From contig CM064426.1 in assembly GCA_032690845.1 (NCBI GenBank), positions 46,144,508-46,208,507 on the forward strand: DNA of 64,000 nucleotides, read 5' to 3'. Below, one piece after another: positions 23,492 through 34,936 of this stretch. Every line of letters starts with the position of its first letter. The stretch's first letter is position 1. Below the pieces are notes generated by a model, which searched no databases, had not been told where the DNA came from, and was given only the letters and a program-made list of their open reading frames with translations. The translations under genes and the position numbers were made by a program. The stretch comes from Eleusine coracana subsp. coracana (taxonomy: Eukaryota > Streptophyta > Magnoliopsida > Poales > Poaceae).

Positions 23492-24130
23492 ATGGTGCGT
23501 ACTCAGAACCAGGAAGATCTGGAGAGCTCTCAACAAGGAGCGAATGCTGAGCCTTCCTTAGCTGAAGTCCTGGCTGCTGCACTCAACAGGCTGCAGAATG
23601 ACTCCGAGCTGCTCCGTTGGTTGGTTGACATCATGACTCACCTGGCTGGGCGTGGAGATAACCACAACAACAACAACAACCAACGTCAGAACCAGAGCAG
23701 GAATGTGAATGCACCATCATGTGGTACGCTCTCACTCTATCGCCAGCCTATCCTTGCACTTTTTGATTCTGGTGCTACGCATAATTTCATTAGCCAAGCG
23801 TGTGTGCAAAAACATAATCTTCAACCCCAGACTATAGAAACATGCTATACAATTTGTTCCCCCGCTGGGCAAATTAGTGCCAATCAAATAGTATGCAAAG
23901 CCCCTTTGGAAATAAACAAGAAAATCTACCCCACGGATTTTATCATGCTTAGCCACCAGGGAATTGACTTGATTTTGGGCATGTTCTGGATGAAAACACA
24001 CAGAGCCATTCTAGACATCGAGCCACGCATCGTTCACATCAACTCCCCTTTGCATGGAAAGGACACATTTTCTCTAAACATCAATTCATCGAAAGCCTTG
24101 ATTGTCCATCACTTGGAAGGGCAGTCGCTC
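23492..24130 (+). pseudogene. gypsy-1 gag remnant fused to protease
   Basis: The ATG at 23492 starts MVRTQNQEDLESSQQGANAE, followed by an Asn/Gln-rich linker (NNNNNQRQNQSRN) and then directly by the protease (ALFDSGATHNFIS, with DLILGMFWM downstream). The central Gag capsid-like domain and the CCHC zinc knuckle that normally sit between are missing, so about 250-300 residues have been lost by an in-frame internal deletion. The frame is otherwise open and runs into reverse transcriptase. Such a product could not build a particle by itself. Confidence 0.8.
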
Positions 24131-25500
24131 GAGAACATCCCCGTTGTTTGCGATTATCCAGACGTATTCCCTGAAGATATCTCTGGCCTACCACCTGACC
24201 ATGAAATGGAATTTAAGATAGAGCTACAGCCAGGAACTTCTCCGATATCTCGTCGACCTTATAAAATGGCCTCGAATGAGTTGGCCGAATTGAAAAAGCA
24301 GTTGAATGAGTTATTGGATAAGGGATTCATTCGCCCAAGCACCTCACCTTGGGGCTGCCCTGCTATTTTTTTGAAGAAGAAGGATAAATCTCTGCATCTT
24401 GTTGTTGATTATCGACCTCTCAACGAAGTTACCATCAAGAATAAATACCTGTTACCATGAATTGATATCCTTTTTGATCAATTGGTTGGTGCTAAGGTAT
24501 TTTCAAAAATTAACCTCCATTCGGGTTATCATCGAATCAAAATTAGAGCAGAAGATATTCCAAAAACCGCCTTTTCTACTAGATACGGATTATTCGAGTA
24601 TCTAGTAATGTCATTCGCATTGACAAACGCCCCAGCTCATTTCATGTATCTCATGAATTCGGTATTCACGCCAGAGTTGGACAAATTTGTGGTAGTATTC
24701 ATTGACGACATCCTCGTCTATTCTAAGTCCAAGGAAGAGCATGCTGAACATCTTCGCATTGTTCTTCAACGTCTACGAGATCACAAGTTATATGCAAAAT
24801 TCAGCAAGTGTGAATTTTGGTTGGACCGTGTCTCATTCCTTGGTCACATAGTCTCTGCAGAAGGAATCTCGGTAGACCCTAGCAAAGTTCAAGACGTGCT
24901 ACATTGGAAGCCACCAAAAATAGTTCACCAAGTGCGCAGTTTCCTAGGGCTAGCCGGATATTATGGTAGGTTCATACCAAATTTTTCTCGGCTGACCAAA
25001 CCCATCATGGAGCTGCTGAAAAAGGAGAAAAAGTTTAATTAGAACAGCAATTGTGAAGAAGCATTTCAAAGATTGAAGAAATTATTGACAACTGCCCCAG
25101 TACTGGCTCAACCCGACATCACCAAGTCATTCGACGTATATTGTGATGCGTCTGGGATAGGACTTGGATGTGTACTCATGTAAGAAGGTCGTGTCATAGC
25201 CTATGCATCTCGACAGTTAAGGAAGCATGAAGAGCACTATCCAACTCATGATTTGGAGCTAGCTGCAGTTGTACTTGCACTAAAAATATAGAGGTATTAT
25301 TTGCTCGGCAACTTAGTGCACATCTACACAGACCATAAGAGCTTGAAATATATCTTCACCCAGACTGATCTAAACATGAGACAACGTTGGTGGCAAGAAC
25401 TGATTAAGGATTATAACCTGGAGATTCATTATCATCCAGGCAAGGCTAATGTAGTCGCCGATGCGTTAAGCAGAAAGGTCCACTGCAACAACTTAGAGTT
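24131..25500 (+). pseudogene. gypsy-1 reverse transcriptase and RNase H
   Basis: The reverse transcriptase runs from DYPDVFPEDISGLPPD through RPYKMA, GFIRPSTSPWG, VVDYRPLNE, KTAFSTRYGLFEY and the catalytic VVFIDDILVYSK to FLGLAGYYGRFIPNFS. RNase H follows (FDVYCDASGIGLG, ELAAVVLALK, YTDHKSLKYIF, KANVVADALSRK). In-frame stops are TGA 24458, TAG 25040, TAA 25181 and TAG 25289. Each sits where a CGA, TGG or CAA codon is expected, so each fits a single C:G to T:A transition. Confidence 0.93.
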
Positions 25501-27024
25501 GGAAGTTCTAGACCAAAATGACCACGAAACTAATTCAGAACCCAACCTTCACGTTTTACCTGCTGTAGTGATTAGCAACCTAAGTGTGCAATCTACCCTT
25601 CGTGAAGAAATCATTGCTGCACAGAAAGTTGACGTTGGTATGAATCATATCCGTCGAAATGTTGAAGATGGTAAGGCAAGATGCTTTACCCAAGACTCGA
25701 ACGGTACTCTATGGTTCAATAACCGTTTAGTAGTACCAAAGGACTTTGAACTTCGATGAAAAATCTTGGATGAAGCGCATCACTCAAAGTAAAGTACTCC
25801 ATCCATCCGGGTTGTAACAAAATGTACCAAGACTTGAAGAAGAATTTCTGGTGGACAAGGATGAAGCGAGAAATTGCTCGGTATGTCACGGAATGTGATA
25901 CCTGTCAGAGAGTTAAGGCTGACCATTTGAAACAAGCTGGACTACTTCAACCATTAAGGATTCCCGCGTGGAAATGGGAAGACATCAGCATGGATTTTAT
26001 TGTTGGTCTCCGTCTCACCTCTCGGAAGCATGATTCGATTTGGGTCATTGTAGACCGATTCACAAAATCTGCCCATTTCCTACCAATTAATAACACCTAC
26101 AAGATCAAGCAATATGCAGAACTATACATAGCAAGAATTCTATGTCTTCATGGAGTAACCAAGACCATCATTACGGATCGAGGCTCATAGTTTGTCGCTC
26201 GTTTTTTGGAACAACTGCATGCATCATTGGGTACCAAGCTGATCCGGAGTTCTACTTATCATGCCACCACTGACGAACAAACAGAGCGTGTCAACCAGAT
26301 TTTGGAAGATATGCTTAGAGCCTGTGTTTTAACACATGGTGGCAATTGGGACGAGTATTTGCCTTATGGGGAATTTTCATACAACAATAGTTACCAAGAG
26401 AGTCTAAAAATGTCGCCATTTGAAGCACTCAATGGTCACAGTTGTAAAACACCTCTAAACTAGTCTGAATCTGGAGAAAGAGTAACCTTTGGTCCCGATC
26501 TGGTCAAGGACGCTGAAGAAAAAGTACGTACCATCCAAGCCAATCATAAAGTCGCTAAATGCCGTCAAGAGAAGTATGCAAACAGACAATGCAGACCACT
26601 GTACTTCAACAAGGGCGATTACGTCTATCTCAAGGTGTCGCCTATGAAGGGTATCCAACGGTTTGGAGTCAATGGAAAGTTAGCTCCCCGTTATATTGGA
26701 CCATTTCAAATTCTGGAATGGTGTGGAAACATAGCCTATAAGCTGGAGTTACCCACTAATCTATCCGGAGTTTATCACTCCTTCCACGTCTCTCAGCTTA
26801 AGCGATGCCTCAAGCCACCCATCGACAAAATTTTGGAAGAATATGACCAACTCCAACCCGATCTCACGTACTCCGAACAACCCGTGAAGATCCTCAACGA
26901 GAAAGAGCACACAACCCGTAATAGAACCCTAAAATTCTACAAAGTTCAATGGAGTAACCACTTAGAAGATGAGTCTACTTGGGAATCAGAAGAGTTTCTG
27001 AGAACTCACTACCCGAAATTTTAG
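25501..27024 (+). pseudogene. gypsy-1 integrase with chromodomain
   Basis: A TGA at 25757 and a frameshift near 25790 interrupt the junction with the HHCC zinc-binding region (CDTCQRVKADH). The catalytic core shows DFIVGL, ITDRGS and, with Glu, ERVNQILEDMLRAC. TAG stops lie at 26188 and 26461. The GPFQILEW...AYKLELP segment is followed by a C-terminal chromodomain (KFYKVQWSNH, EDESTWESEEFLR), which in chromoviruses guides insertion to particular chromatin. The frame ends at TAG 27022. Confidence 0.92.
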
Positions 27025-27104
27025 TCGTCATACACATGTATGTTTTGACCACCGCACTTCCCTCTAGTTTGCCTTGATTCATAATCTCGGGACGAGATTT
27101 CTTT

Positions 27105-27116
27105 AAGGAGGGAGGG
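27105..27116 (+). other. gypsy-1 polypurine tract
   Basis: AAGGAGGGAGGG lies immediately before the 3' LTR. Confidence 0.85.
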
Positions 27117-27117
27117 C

Positions 27118-30100
27118 TGTGACACCCTAGGTGACTCACTTCATTTAACCAACATGAAGAGCTTAGGTCATGAACAACATAGCATGAAATAATAAGACTC
27201 ACTCCCTTTTAATTAATTCTAGGCAAATAAAAACCCTGCAATCAAGATATTGAAGCAATTCAAAAATTTCAATACAACTTATGCTAAATAAATTCATAAT
27301 CATGTTGGTAATAATAAAATAGAATTTTATGAGATTATTGGGCATTTTATCTCCTTGGAAAGACTGTTAATTAATTAATTGATTCTTAAGTAACTAATTA
27401 ATACATTTAATTAATTCTAAAAATATGTTTATGAACATTTCAAATAAAATTCACCAAAGTGTTCTCCACCATTTAAATAGTCAGTCTACCAATTTTCACT
27501 AATTTAGGAAGTACCTAGCTATTTTATTTTGAATTAATGAAAATCAGCTTTGACTAGGGACCTGTTTGCACTAAATCTAAAAGATCAGGGGGCACAGTGT
27601 AAAATCTGGCTCTTCTTCCTCCTCACTGGCGCAGAACCTGCCGGCTCCTCTCTGCCGCTTGCGTATCGCCCGGCTCGGCTTCACACCCCACCTCGGAAAC
27701 GCGCGCGCACAACAGCGTCAATGCCTGCACCTCTGCCCTCCACCCTGTCCCCTCACCACGAGCTCGCCCAATAGATTTCTCTTCTCCCCTCTTCTCTGCA
27801 CACCACCGGCCGACAACTTCAATTCCCACCATTTCCTCCTCTCCCGCTTCTCCCCACTCACTCTTATCTCTCCGCAACTTGGGAGCGAATCTACAAACTC
27901 ACGAAACCACTCTCTCTCGCTCTCAGTCTTCTGCTCTCTCTATTTTCTCCTCTCTTTGCCCCTCTATGCCATTGCTAAACGAAGCCGAAGCTTGAACTTG
28001 GCTGCCGTCGTTCCACTGCTTCTCCCGCACGAGCTAAACTTCAAACCCACGCGCTCACACCTCCTCTACATTTCCATGTCACTCGCTCGACCAAACCCCG
28101 CATGAGCCCTAGTCAATTTGAAGAAAAACCAAAGCAGGCAACTCCGGCGAACTCCTACACCGTCGGCCCAAAATTCGGTACCCTTGGTGAGTGTCGCCGC
28201 CTATTTTTCTTCTCCCACACGCGTGAACCATCTACTCATTTCCCTGACCTACTTCTCCTTTGTTTCCTCCATTCAAGTGGCTGGCAATCACCTTTTTCCC
28301 TCGACTCTGCTCTGGTGCCGGCAAGGATCGAGCCGCCTTGTCGACGAGCTCCTACTTCCGGCCATCCCCGTCCAACGTCGACTTGATTCCGCTCTCCGTG
28401 GTTCTCCCGTGAAGCTGTAGGAGCCGACCCCGCCCGATTCCCTGCTCCGAGCCATCATCGCGAAGTCGCCGAAGACCTTCCTCCACCGCTTCTCGCCGCT
28501 GACGGTCTTCTGGTGAGAACCTCACCTCGCGAACCCCTCCATCCCCTTCGCCTCGGTGTGCACGTCGTTCACTTGCTCCCGCGGCGAGCTTTCTTCCCGC
28601 ATAGTGCCCGCCGGCGAGCCCTCCAGCGAGGCAGCCGCTGCTCCGGCAAGCCGACTGGCAGTCCCACTGGCATCCGACATGAAGTCGACGTGTCACCCAC
28701 GTGGCTCCAACATGGAAACCCCCTAAAAACAGAAAATTGCCACAAAATACATAACTCTTTGGAAACTCATAGTAAATCGAGTTTAAACCCAATGAAGCTC
28801 AAATAAAATTTGATAGGTTCATTTTGAATTGCTCTATTTTAGTAAATTGATAAATCATTACCTCTGTACTTGCATTTTTATTAATTCAATTAATTGTACA
28901 AACACAAATTAATTCACTAGATATTCTAGGTACCAAATTTAATTCTGATTTTTGGAATGCTTAATATTTACATAATTATCTATCACCACAATTTTTGGTT
29001 TAGAAAAATATGAATTATTTTTGACTCTGAAATTTATTTAGTGTGGTTGCTTAAATTAATTCTAGTAATTATTTTATAATTAATTGGCCCCTGCCACTTG
29101 GCACAAAAATCACTCAGACAAGTCTCTGTGCCCAGTAAAATCACTCAAGTCCAGAAACCTAAGTTTACTTAATTAAATTAAATTAATTACTCATACCACT
29201 ATTTTACTTTAATAAATGCTAGTAATTAGAGTAATTATATCCAGAGGCTATAAATTGGTAAAAATACTGTTCATCTATGTCCCTATTCATGATAAATCAC
29301 TCAAGATCATAATTGATTGGTTACTATTGTAATTGCTTAATTATTCTGAATTACTATAACAATCCTAAATAAATGATTAACACACATTAAATTATGAAAC
29401 TCTAATTTGTTTCTTTGAAGCATATGGCTTCGAGAACATTAAAGCATATGGCTTCGAGAATATAATAATAATGTTAATCAATATTTAAAGATATTGTGCA
29501 TTATATCATTGCATTCTACGGTATTTTGATAATACCGACAATTCAATTCTATCATATAGGCAACAACAACCCGGAGCAGGAAGAAGAGGATCTTCAGAAG
29601 GACCTTTATCCCCAAGAGCAAGACGTTGTAGTTGCTAGCGCTAACATCGATCCAGGCAAGCCCCGGTTTTCATTCGCCATTTTATAAAGTTGCTAGTTTT
29701 CAATATTACTAGTCTCTGTGATTATTGCATTAGGTCATAGGAGTTGATTGGAACCCACTTGCATGATACCCAAATGACCTACGCCACTGACATCAGAACT
29801 TTGGTAGAATCGGTACTGTGTCGCTATGCTTAGTAATTGATAGATGCGATAGATATCATTACTAAGAATGAACTTGACCACTGGAACGAGACTTATAAAA
29901 GAAGTTTATTTCGATGTCATGACCGGGCAGGGATGATGCATGTGTAGATTTGCAGCAACACATGGGTGTTGACTGTGGTAGTCCTGCCTTGTCGAACCTA
30001 GGACCCATCCGTGGTCGGCCCCTTGGTCAAGTATTGAACAGTACCGAATGCATGCTAGTCTATGGGCACTAGTAAACTGATGTAGCATTGACGCGGCAAT

Positions 30101-30974
30101 AAGGACGGTACCTAGTATAGTGGTCATTGACCCTTCTGCTGCTGGAGTGGGTGGTTCATACCGCGAAGTACTGTTGGCAGGACGGCATGCCCACTCGCTG
30201 AGACTGGACCTGGACCGAGTTGTTTTTTGTCCTTGCAAAAGGTTGCCATATACGACCTTAATTGGTGCCTATGTGTCGTGTATCTCGGGTTATCCCAGCT
30301 GGTGTAAATCAATTGCAATTGCTGTCCCTCGCAGTAATGAGTACCACTTGGTCACTGTGTCGTCACGTAGTTGCACATGGTACTTGGGAATTGATTATGA
30401 TGCTTATCGTTGTTGTTACTATTATTGCTCTTATGTTGCACTTACCTTATGTATTGCTTTATTAGCTTATTGTTGCCACTAAAGTTATCTTCTGCTCTAC
30501 CCAGTTAATTTGAGAAGTAAAACCTGATAGAACTAATAGGTTGCTTAGTGCGAGTCTTTTCAAACAAGCCATCTATTAGAGCCATTGCATGCCTAGATGT
30601 CCAACGGTTAAGTCTTGCTGAGTAATTAGTACTCAGGCTTTGTGCCATTGTTGTTTTCAGGTAATGAAGAGGTAGAATTGCCTGAGAATGTGCTGCCCAC
30701 TGGGAGTCCGACTCATCGCCGCAGTATCGATGTGTGTTGCTGGAGTGATGGTTCTTCGGGCACGAACCATTACTATGTTGTATCGTCGAGCTCGTAGCTT
30801 CTTATCGAGATTTGCTTGCACTGTTTTCAAAACATTATAAACTTGTAATATTCCGCTGCACTCTGATAACTAATTGATGTAATATTAAATTTAAATTTGA
30901 ACCAATGTTGTATTATCAAGTGTCTGCGTTATCAGCACCGTCGGGACCTCGATCCTTCGGGAAGGGGTGCCACA
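27118..30974 (+). repeat. gypsy-1 3' LTR
   Basis: It starts TGTGACACCCTAGG and ends GGTGCCACA, and is followed by the target duplication ATATA. At 3857 bp it is 32 bp shorter than the 5' LTR, mainly from one deletion near 30690 between CTGCCC repeats. Confidence 0.94.
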
Positions 30975-30979
30975 ATATA

Positions 30980-32059
30980 CTCTAATGGCATTCAAAATAG
31001 AATAATATGATGTGATGAACCGGTGCGATTGAATTTCTTTTTTGCAATGTGTGATCATAAGTGGATGTAATAATATAGTGAGACTTGTTAATCCCTATGT
31101 TATGCATTCTGAGTCTTTATTTTTAATGTTGCCCAAGTAAAAATGCTTTTTTACTTTGCACAGTTATTTAATATTATTATGCGTAGTAAAAAAATTTTAA
31201 GATACATGGTTCTCCTTAAGCATGTTGCCATGTTTCTTTTTTGGTGTTTTTTTATTTGTCTTGTCGAGTTTGCTTCCTTTATCTTGTCTCACATTTAAAA
31301 CTCCTCCTTTATTTTGTCTCACATTTCCATATCACAATATATATTATGTAATATCCAAAAATAAGTTATTCAATCTCGCAAGATTTGTTTCTTGAAACCT
31401 ACCAAAGTTGCTTACGTCATAATTTACTTTTATTTGAAAAAATAATCAATAAAATATAGATATCTTTTCATTATTTAATCCTATGGATTTCATGTAACAG
31501 AACCACTGGCGCTCATCCGACAATAGAAGCATTTCTCTCTCGCGTAAAAAAAGAACCTCAGATGAATCTATGTAATTGGAGCTATTTTCCATAATCGATA
31601 ATAATCATATAGTATTGCCATGTATATAGAATATTCTAAAAGTAATATACTTATTCAACACTACTTATTTATAATCCAAATTTTAGTATATGTTTCCATT
31701 TATCATATGACACTAATTCCTGATATATATTCTAAAGGATCTCAGACATTTCTAAATATAGTATAGTTATATCAGAAACAATATATATCGAAGGCGTTGT
31801 ATCATACACTTATTTTAGAAAACACAATATAATAAAAGCTATTTTAATAATTTATTTTATACTGACTACTCGACCATCAGTACCAAGAATTTTGTGATAT
31901 GGAATGCAATTATGTTAAACCCGTGTTTTGGAATGCTGACCCTTCCCCTTCCTAATTAATTGATGCGTGATGCATCTTTCCCTTGATTACTACCTCCACA
32001 GCATGGAATGTGTTGACGTGAAACTGCCAAATCAAATATTTTTAACCTACCACCTTTGC
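30980..32059. other. AT-rich Helitron interior, no gene seen
   Basis: Presumed 3' flank of the RPA-like gene, continuing across the gypsy-1 insertion. It is AT-rich, with stops in all frames and no recognisable protein motif. Confidence 0.4.
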
Positions 32060-32067
32060 TATATATA
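32060..32067 (+). promoter_or_regulatory. TATA-box-like element with small downstream ORF
   Basis: TATATATA lies in a moderately structured region (upstream TTGACGTGAAAC, downstream pyrimidine-rich TTCTCTCTCTTTCC) about 60 bases before an ATG. This looks like a plant core promoter, possibly of a gene whose body was replaced by the SIRE-like insertion. Confidence 0.25.
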
Positions 32068-32125
32068 CCACGTCATTGACACTTTGGTTTGTAGCAGTTC
32101 TCTCTCTTTCCTTTAGCATAGCATC

Positions 32126-32260
32126 ATGCATTTGTATACTTGTTGCATTTGTATTTGCACTCTTTACATTCATGCATTCTTGTGTCGTGATACTTTACAT
32201 GCTTCCAAGCATGTTTCTAGGGGAGTTGCTTATTTACAATGTAAGTACATGACCCTCTAG
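32126..32260 (+). CDS. Doubtful 44-aa Cys-rich ORF
   Basis: It starts MHLYTCCICICTLY and ends KYMTL at TAG 32258. Five of its first 20 or so residues are Cys. It lies about 60 bases downstream of a TATA-like element and contains a GTAAGT near its end that could be a donor, so it might be only a first exon. Not recognised; length and composition alone are weak support. Confidence 0.15.
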   Translation: MHLYTCCICICTLYIHAFLCRDTLHASKHVSRGVAYLQCKYMTL

Positions 32261-32269
32261 ATGATCACA

Positions 32270-33153
32270 TATTGATCTTTGTGCTTCATGTCTATTGAGT
32301 CATGTTCGACCGAGCTCTGAGGTTAAATTACTCGCGCGGTTCAAAGACAAGTAGCTCATATATTTCCATCACACTAATGGCTAACCTTTGCATTCTTGGA
32401 GATTTTGTTGTTGAGTCATAAGTGTAGGGGGAGCTACAATGGAATATCACTACAACCAAGGAGGAGCACCGTTAAAGGGGGAGTTATCCTAACTCTTACC
32501 AATTATGTTATGCCTCTTGGTTTTGTTATGTTTTTTATGGTTTTTGGTGATAGGTGACAAAGGGGGAGAGAAAACATGAAGATCCAAAAGCCAAGTCATC
32601 TAAGATCAAAGTGCGAGAAGGAACATGAAGATCCAAAAGCCAAGTATATGTTGACAACACAAAGGTGGAAAAGGAGATGAGAAGAACATGAAGATCAATC
32701 ACCCAGTAGGCGAGAAGGAACATGAAGACACAAGCAAGCTACGAGGTGACAAAGGGTAGAATGGTGCATGTTCACTTGGAGTACACATGAAGATCATATC
32801 AAGATGAACATCTACATCAACATGGAGAAAATAACGACGGCGCATGTCTACAACAACAACGTACATCTACACCGACATGAACGTCTACGTCTTTGGTACG
32901 TGTCTACTTCAACAAGAACATCAATCACGACACCAAGATGGGCGCAAAATTCAACTCAAGACCGACATCAAGTGCGCTACATGATTGAGTAGTTCTCCCT
33001 CAATACCTAGCACATTTCAAGGGGGAGACTACTTCCAAGGTAAGGACCAAGGTATGCCCTTCAATGTTTTCTTTTCCTTTGATTCTTTCTTGCTCGTCCG
33101 TTTTTGGATCATCATAAATAGTGGTTGTCATCCATCACCAAAAAGGGGGAGAT
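32270..33153 (+). mobile_element. SIRE/Maximus-like copia, 3' internal fragment
   Basis: Non-coding sequence punctuated by GGGGGAG blocks (for example at about 32427, 32477, 32563 and 33023), a hallmark of the region between pol and the 3' LTR of grass SIRE/Maximus-type copia elements. It ends in the polypurine tract AAAAAGGGGGAGA before an LTR. The motif GAACATGAAGATC recurs about six times between 32570 and 32800. No gag or pol remains. Confidence 0.55.
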
Positions 33154-34447
33154 TGTAAGGATCATGACCATTGAGGTCACCCCAAGGTATGATGTTTTGG
33201 TGATGCATGACAAACATGAAATGTGACTTATATCTACATGATTGTTGTTCATGTAGGAAACCCTTTCTATCTTATAATGATTGTCTACGATGTCCTTGGT
33301 GATTGATGACAATGACCGCAAGCATGGAGGCTTGTGAACTTGATGGAGTCCAAGGGTTGATGGAGATGGTTCAAAGCGGAGAACAAGCTATGGTGCAAGT
33401 GTTTGGTATACTTGAGTAGTTGTTAGGGCTTTGAGTACATAGGAAAAATCAGACTATCAAGGGGGTCTAGGTCATTCTCTTAGGTCATGTCTAGTCGGTG
33501 ATGTGCAAGATTGCTCGGTGAAATCACACGCACTAGGTGATAATGGAGAAGGCAAGGAGCTGTTCGGAGAAGCCGAGAAACCAAGTCAAGCGAGGACAAC
33601 AAGTTTCAGCTTCTGGACGTAGTGACTGGACAGAGGGGTCAGAGGTGACCGGACTGTACGATCACTATGTGGAGTTTTCCATGAAATAGCGCGAGGAGCA
33701 AGGAATCTGACTGCAGGAGACTCCATACAGACTAGACGGTCCGGTCTGCTGACCAGACGGTCCAATCAGTAGGAGTGCAGGGACAACAAAGAGGTTGCAA
33801 TTTGCGGACCCTCCTGGAATGGAGAGAGAAAGTGGACCGGACGGTTCGGTCCAATTACTGGACAGTCCGGTCACTACAGGCGGAAGCAGCGGACAGAGAG
33901 CAACGGCTCTGGAGGAGCCGTCCAGTGGAGATCGGACTGTCCAGTCTGGACAGTGACCGGACTGTCCGGTCAGTACGTCCAGAGAGGCTGTTTCGTGGAG
34001 CAACGGCTAGTTTGAGGTTAGGAGCCTATATAACTTCATTGCTGGGGTCTTTATGACCACTCTTGGCCAGTGGAATACCTGAGAGCATTTGGTAAGGTCC
34101 AAGAGCAAAAGAGGAGAGCACCCTAGTATGTATTGTGCTACTCATGCATGTATGCTTTCTATATGCTTGTTGATCTAGTAGCTTTGCTTGAGTAGAACTC
34201 CTTGCTAGCTAGTTGTTTGCTTCCGCGTATCTTTGGTAAGTAGCTTGCATAGGAGTTGTATTGTGTTTGTGTGATCCACTAGTATGCTTAGGTTGTTGTT
34301 CCCTTTATAGGTTCATTATCTTGCTAGTGTGATCACCACTAGGATTGCGTAGGAGTTGTTTTGGGTGGTCGGTTTTAGTAATTGGCGAATTTGGTATATA
34401 GTGCAAGTTCCTGATTCACCCCCCACCTCGGTCACTCGGTCCTTTCA
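33154..34447 (+). repeat. LTR of the SIRE-like fragment
   Basis: It starts TGTAAGGA and ends TCCTTTCA (7 of 8 bases inverted-complementary), directly after a polypurine tract, and is about 1294 bp. It contains an array of GC-rich motifs around CCGGAC/GTCCGG (33610-33985) and a TATA box in GCCTATATAACTTC near 34024. The ATTCACCCCCCACCTCGG stretch before the end is typical of these LTR ends. No primer-binding site follows, so this is a 3' LTR. Confidence 0.65.
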
Positions 34448-34936
34448 ACTTTGCACCAGCCCTCAGGGTGCCACCGTCTTCTACACCAACATCACGTCAT
34501 TGTTCGACTACGACCTGTTGCCATCAACAATCACATACAATCTCGACCCCATCTCACCGGATAGACCACCACTGTGAGACGATCCCCTGCTTCAAACGTT
34601 CCAGGTGAGTGTGTCGTGTATACCATGCTGTTAGGTTTTCATATAGTATGATCACGAGATGCAGAAAAAAAAGAGCTGGAAGGAGTATTCCTGCAGGTGG
34701 TTCATTCATGAACTTGACCTATTTTGTTATCTACGACATTTTTCAATTGATGTGGGTTATCAGTTACACATAGAGGAATCTAGCTTAATTCTTTTATGTG
34801 GCGTTGCTTTATTATCAGTTGCACATAGAGCCATATAGCTTAATCTATGAAATCAGATCAAATTTACCATGACATGATTAATTAAATCATATATCTTCTA
34901 CTGCAGTTATATAACGTTGAGTAGATAACATGTCAG
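34448..34936 (+). other. Possible upstream exon and intron of the Ulp1-like gene
   Basis: The frame from the LTR edge to 34577 (GATVFYTNITSLFDYDLLP) is followed by a GTGAGT donor at 34607 and an acceptor ending at 34936. In the frame that would join the next exon, a TGA at 34575 interrupts, so this is either 5' UTR or a broken upstream exon. Confidence 0.3.

Larger units (their letters stand above)
16316..30974 (+). mobile_element. Tekay/Del-type Ty3/gypsy chromovirus gypsy-1, full length but decayed
   Basis: LTRs of 3889 bp (16316-20204) and 3857 bp (27118-30974) flank a primer-binding site, two extra ORFs, a shortened gag, protease, reverse transcriptase, RNase H, integrase with a C-terminal chromodomain, and a polypurine tract. 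A perfect target duplication ATATA lies at 16311-16315 and 30975-30979. The domain order, chromodomain and very long LTRs indicate the Tekay/Del chromovirus lineage. Total length is 14,659 bp. Pol carries seven in-frame stops and one frameshift. Insertion was directly after the stop codon of the RPA-like gene. Confidence 0.95.
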
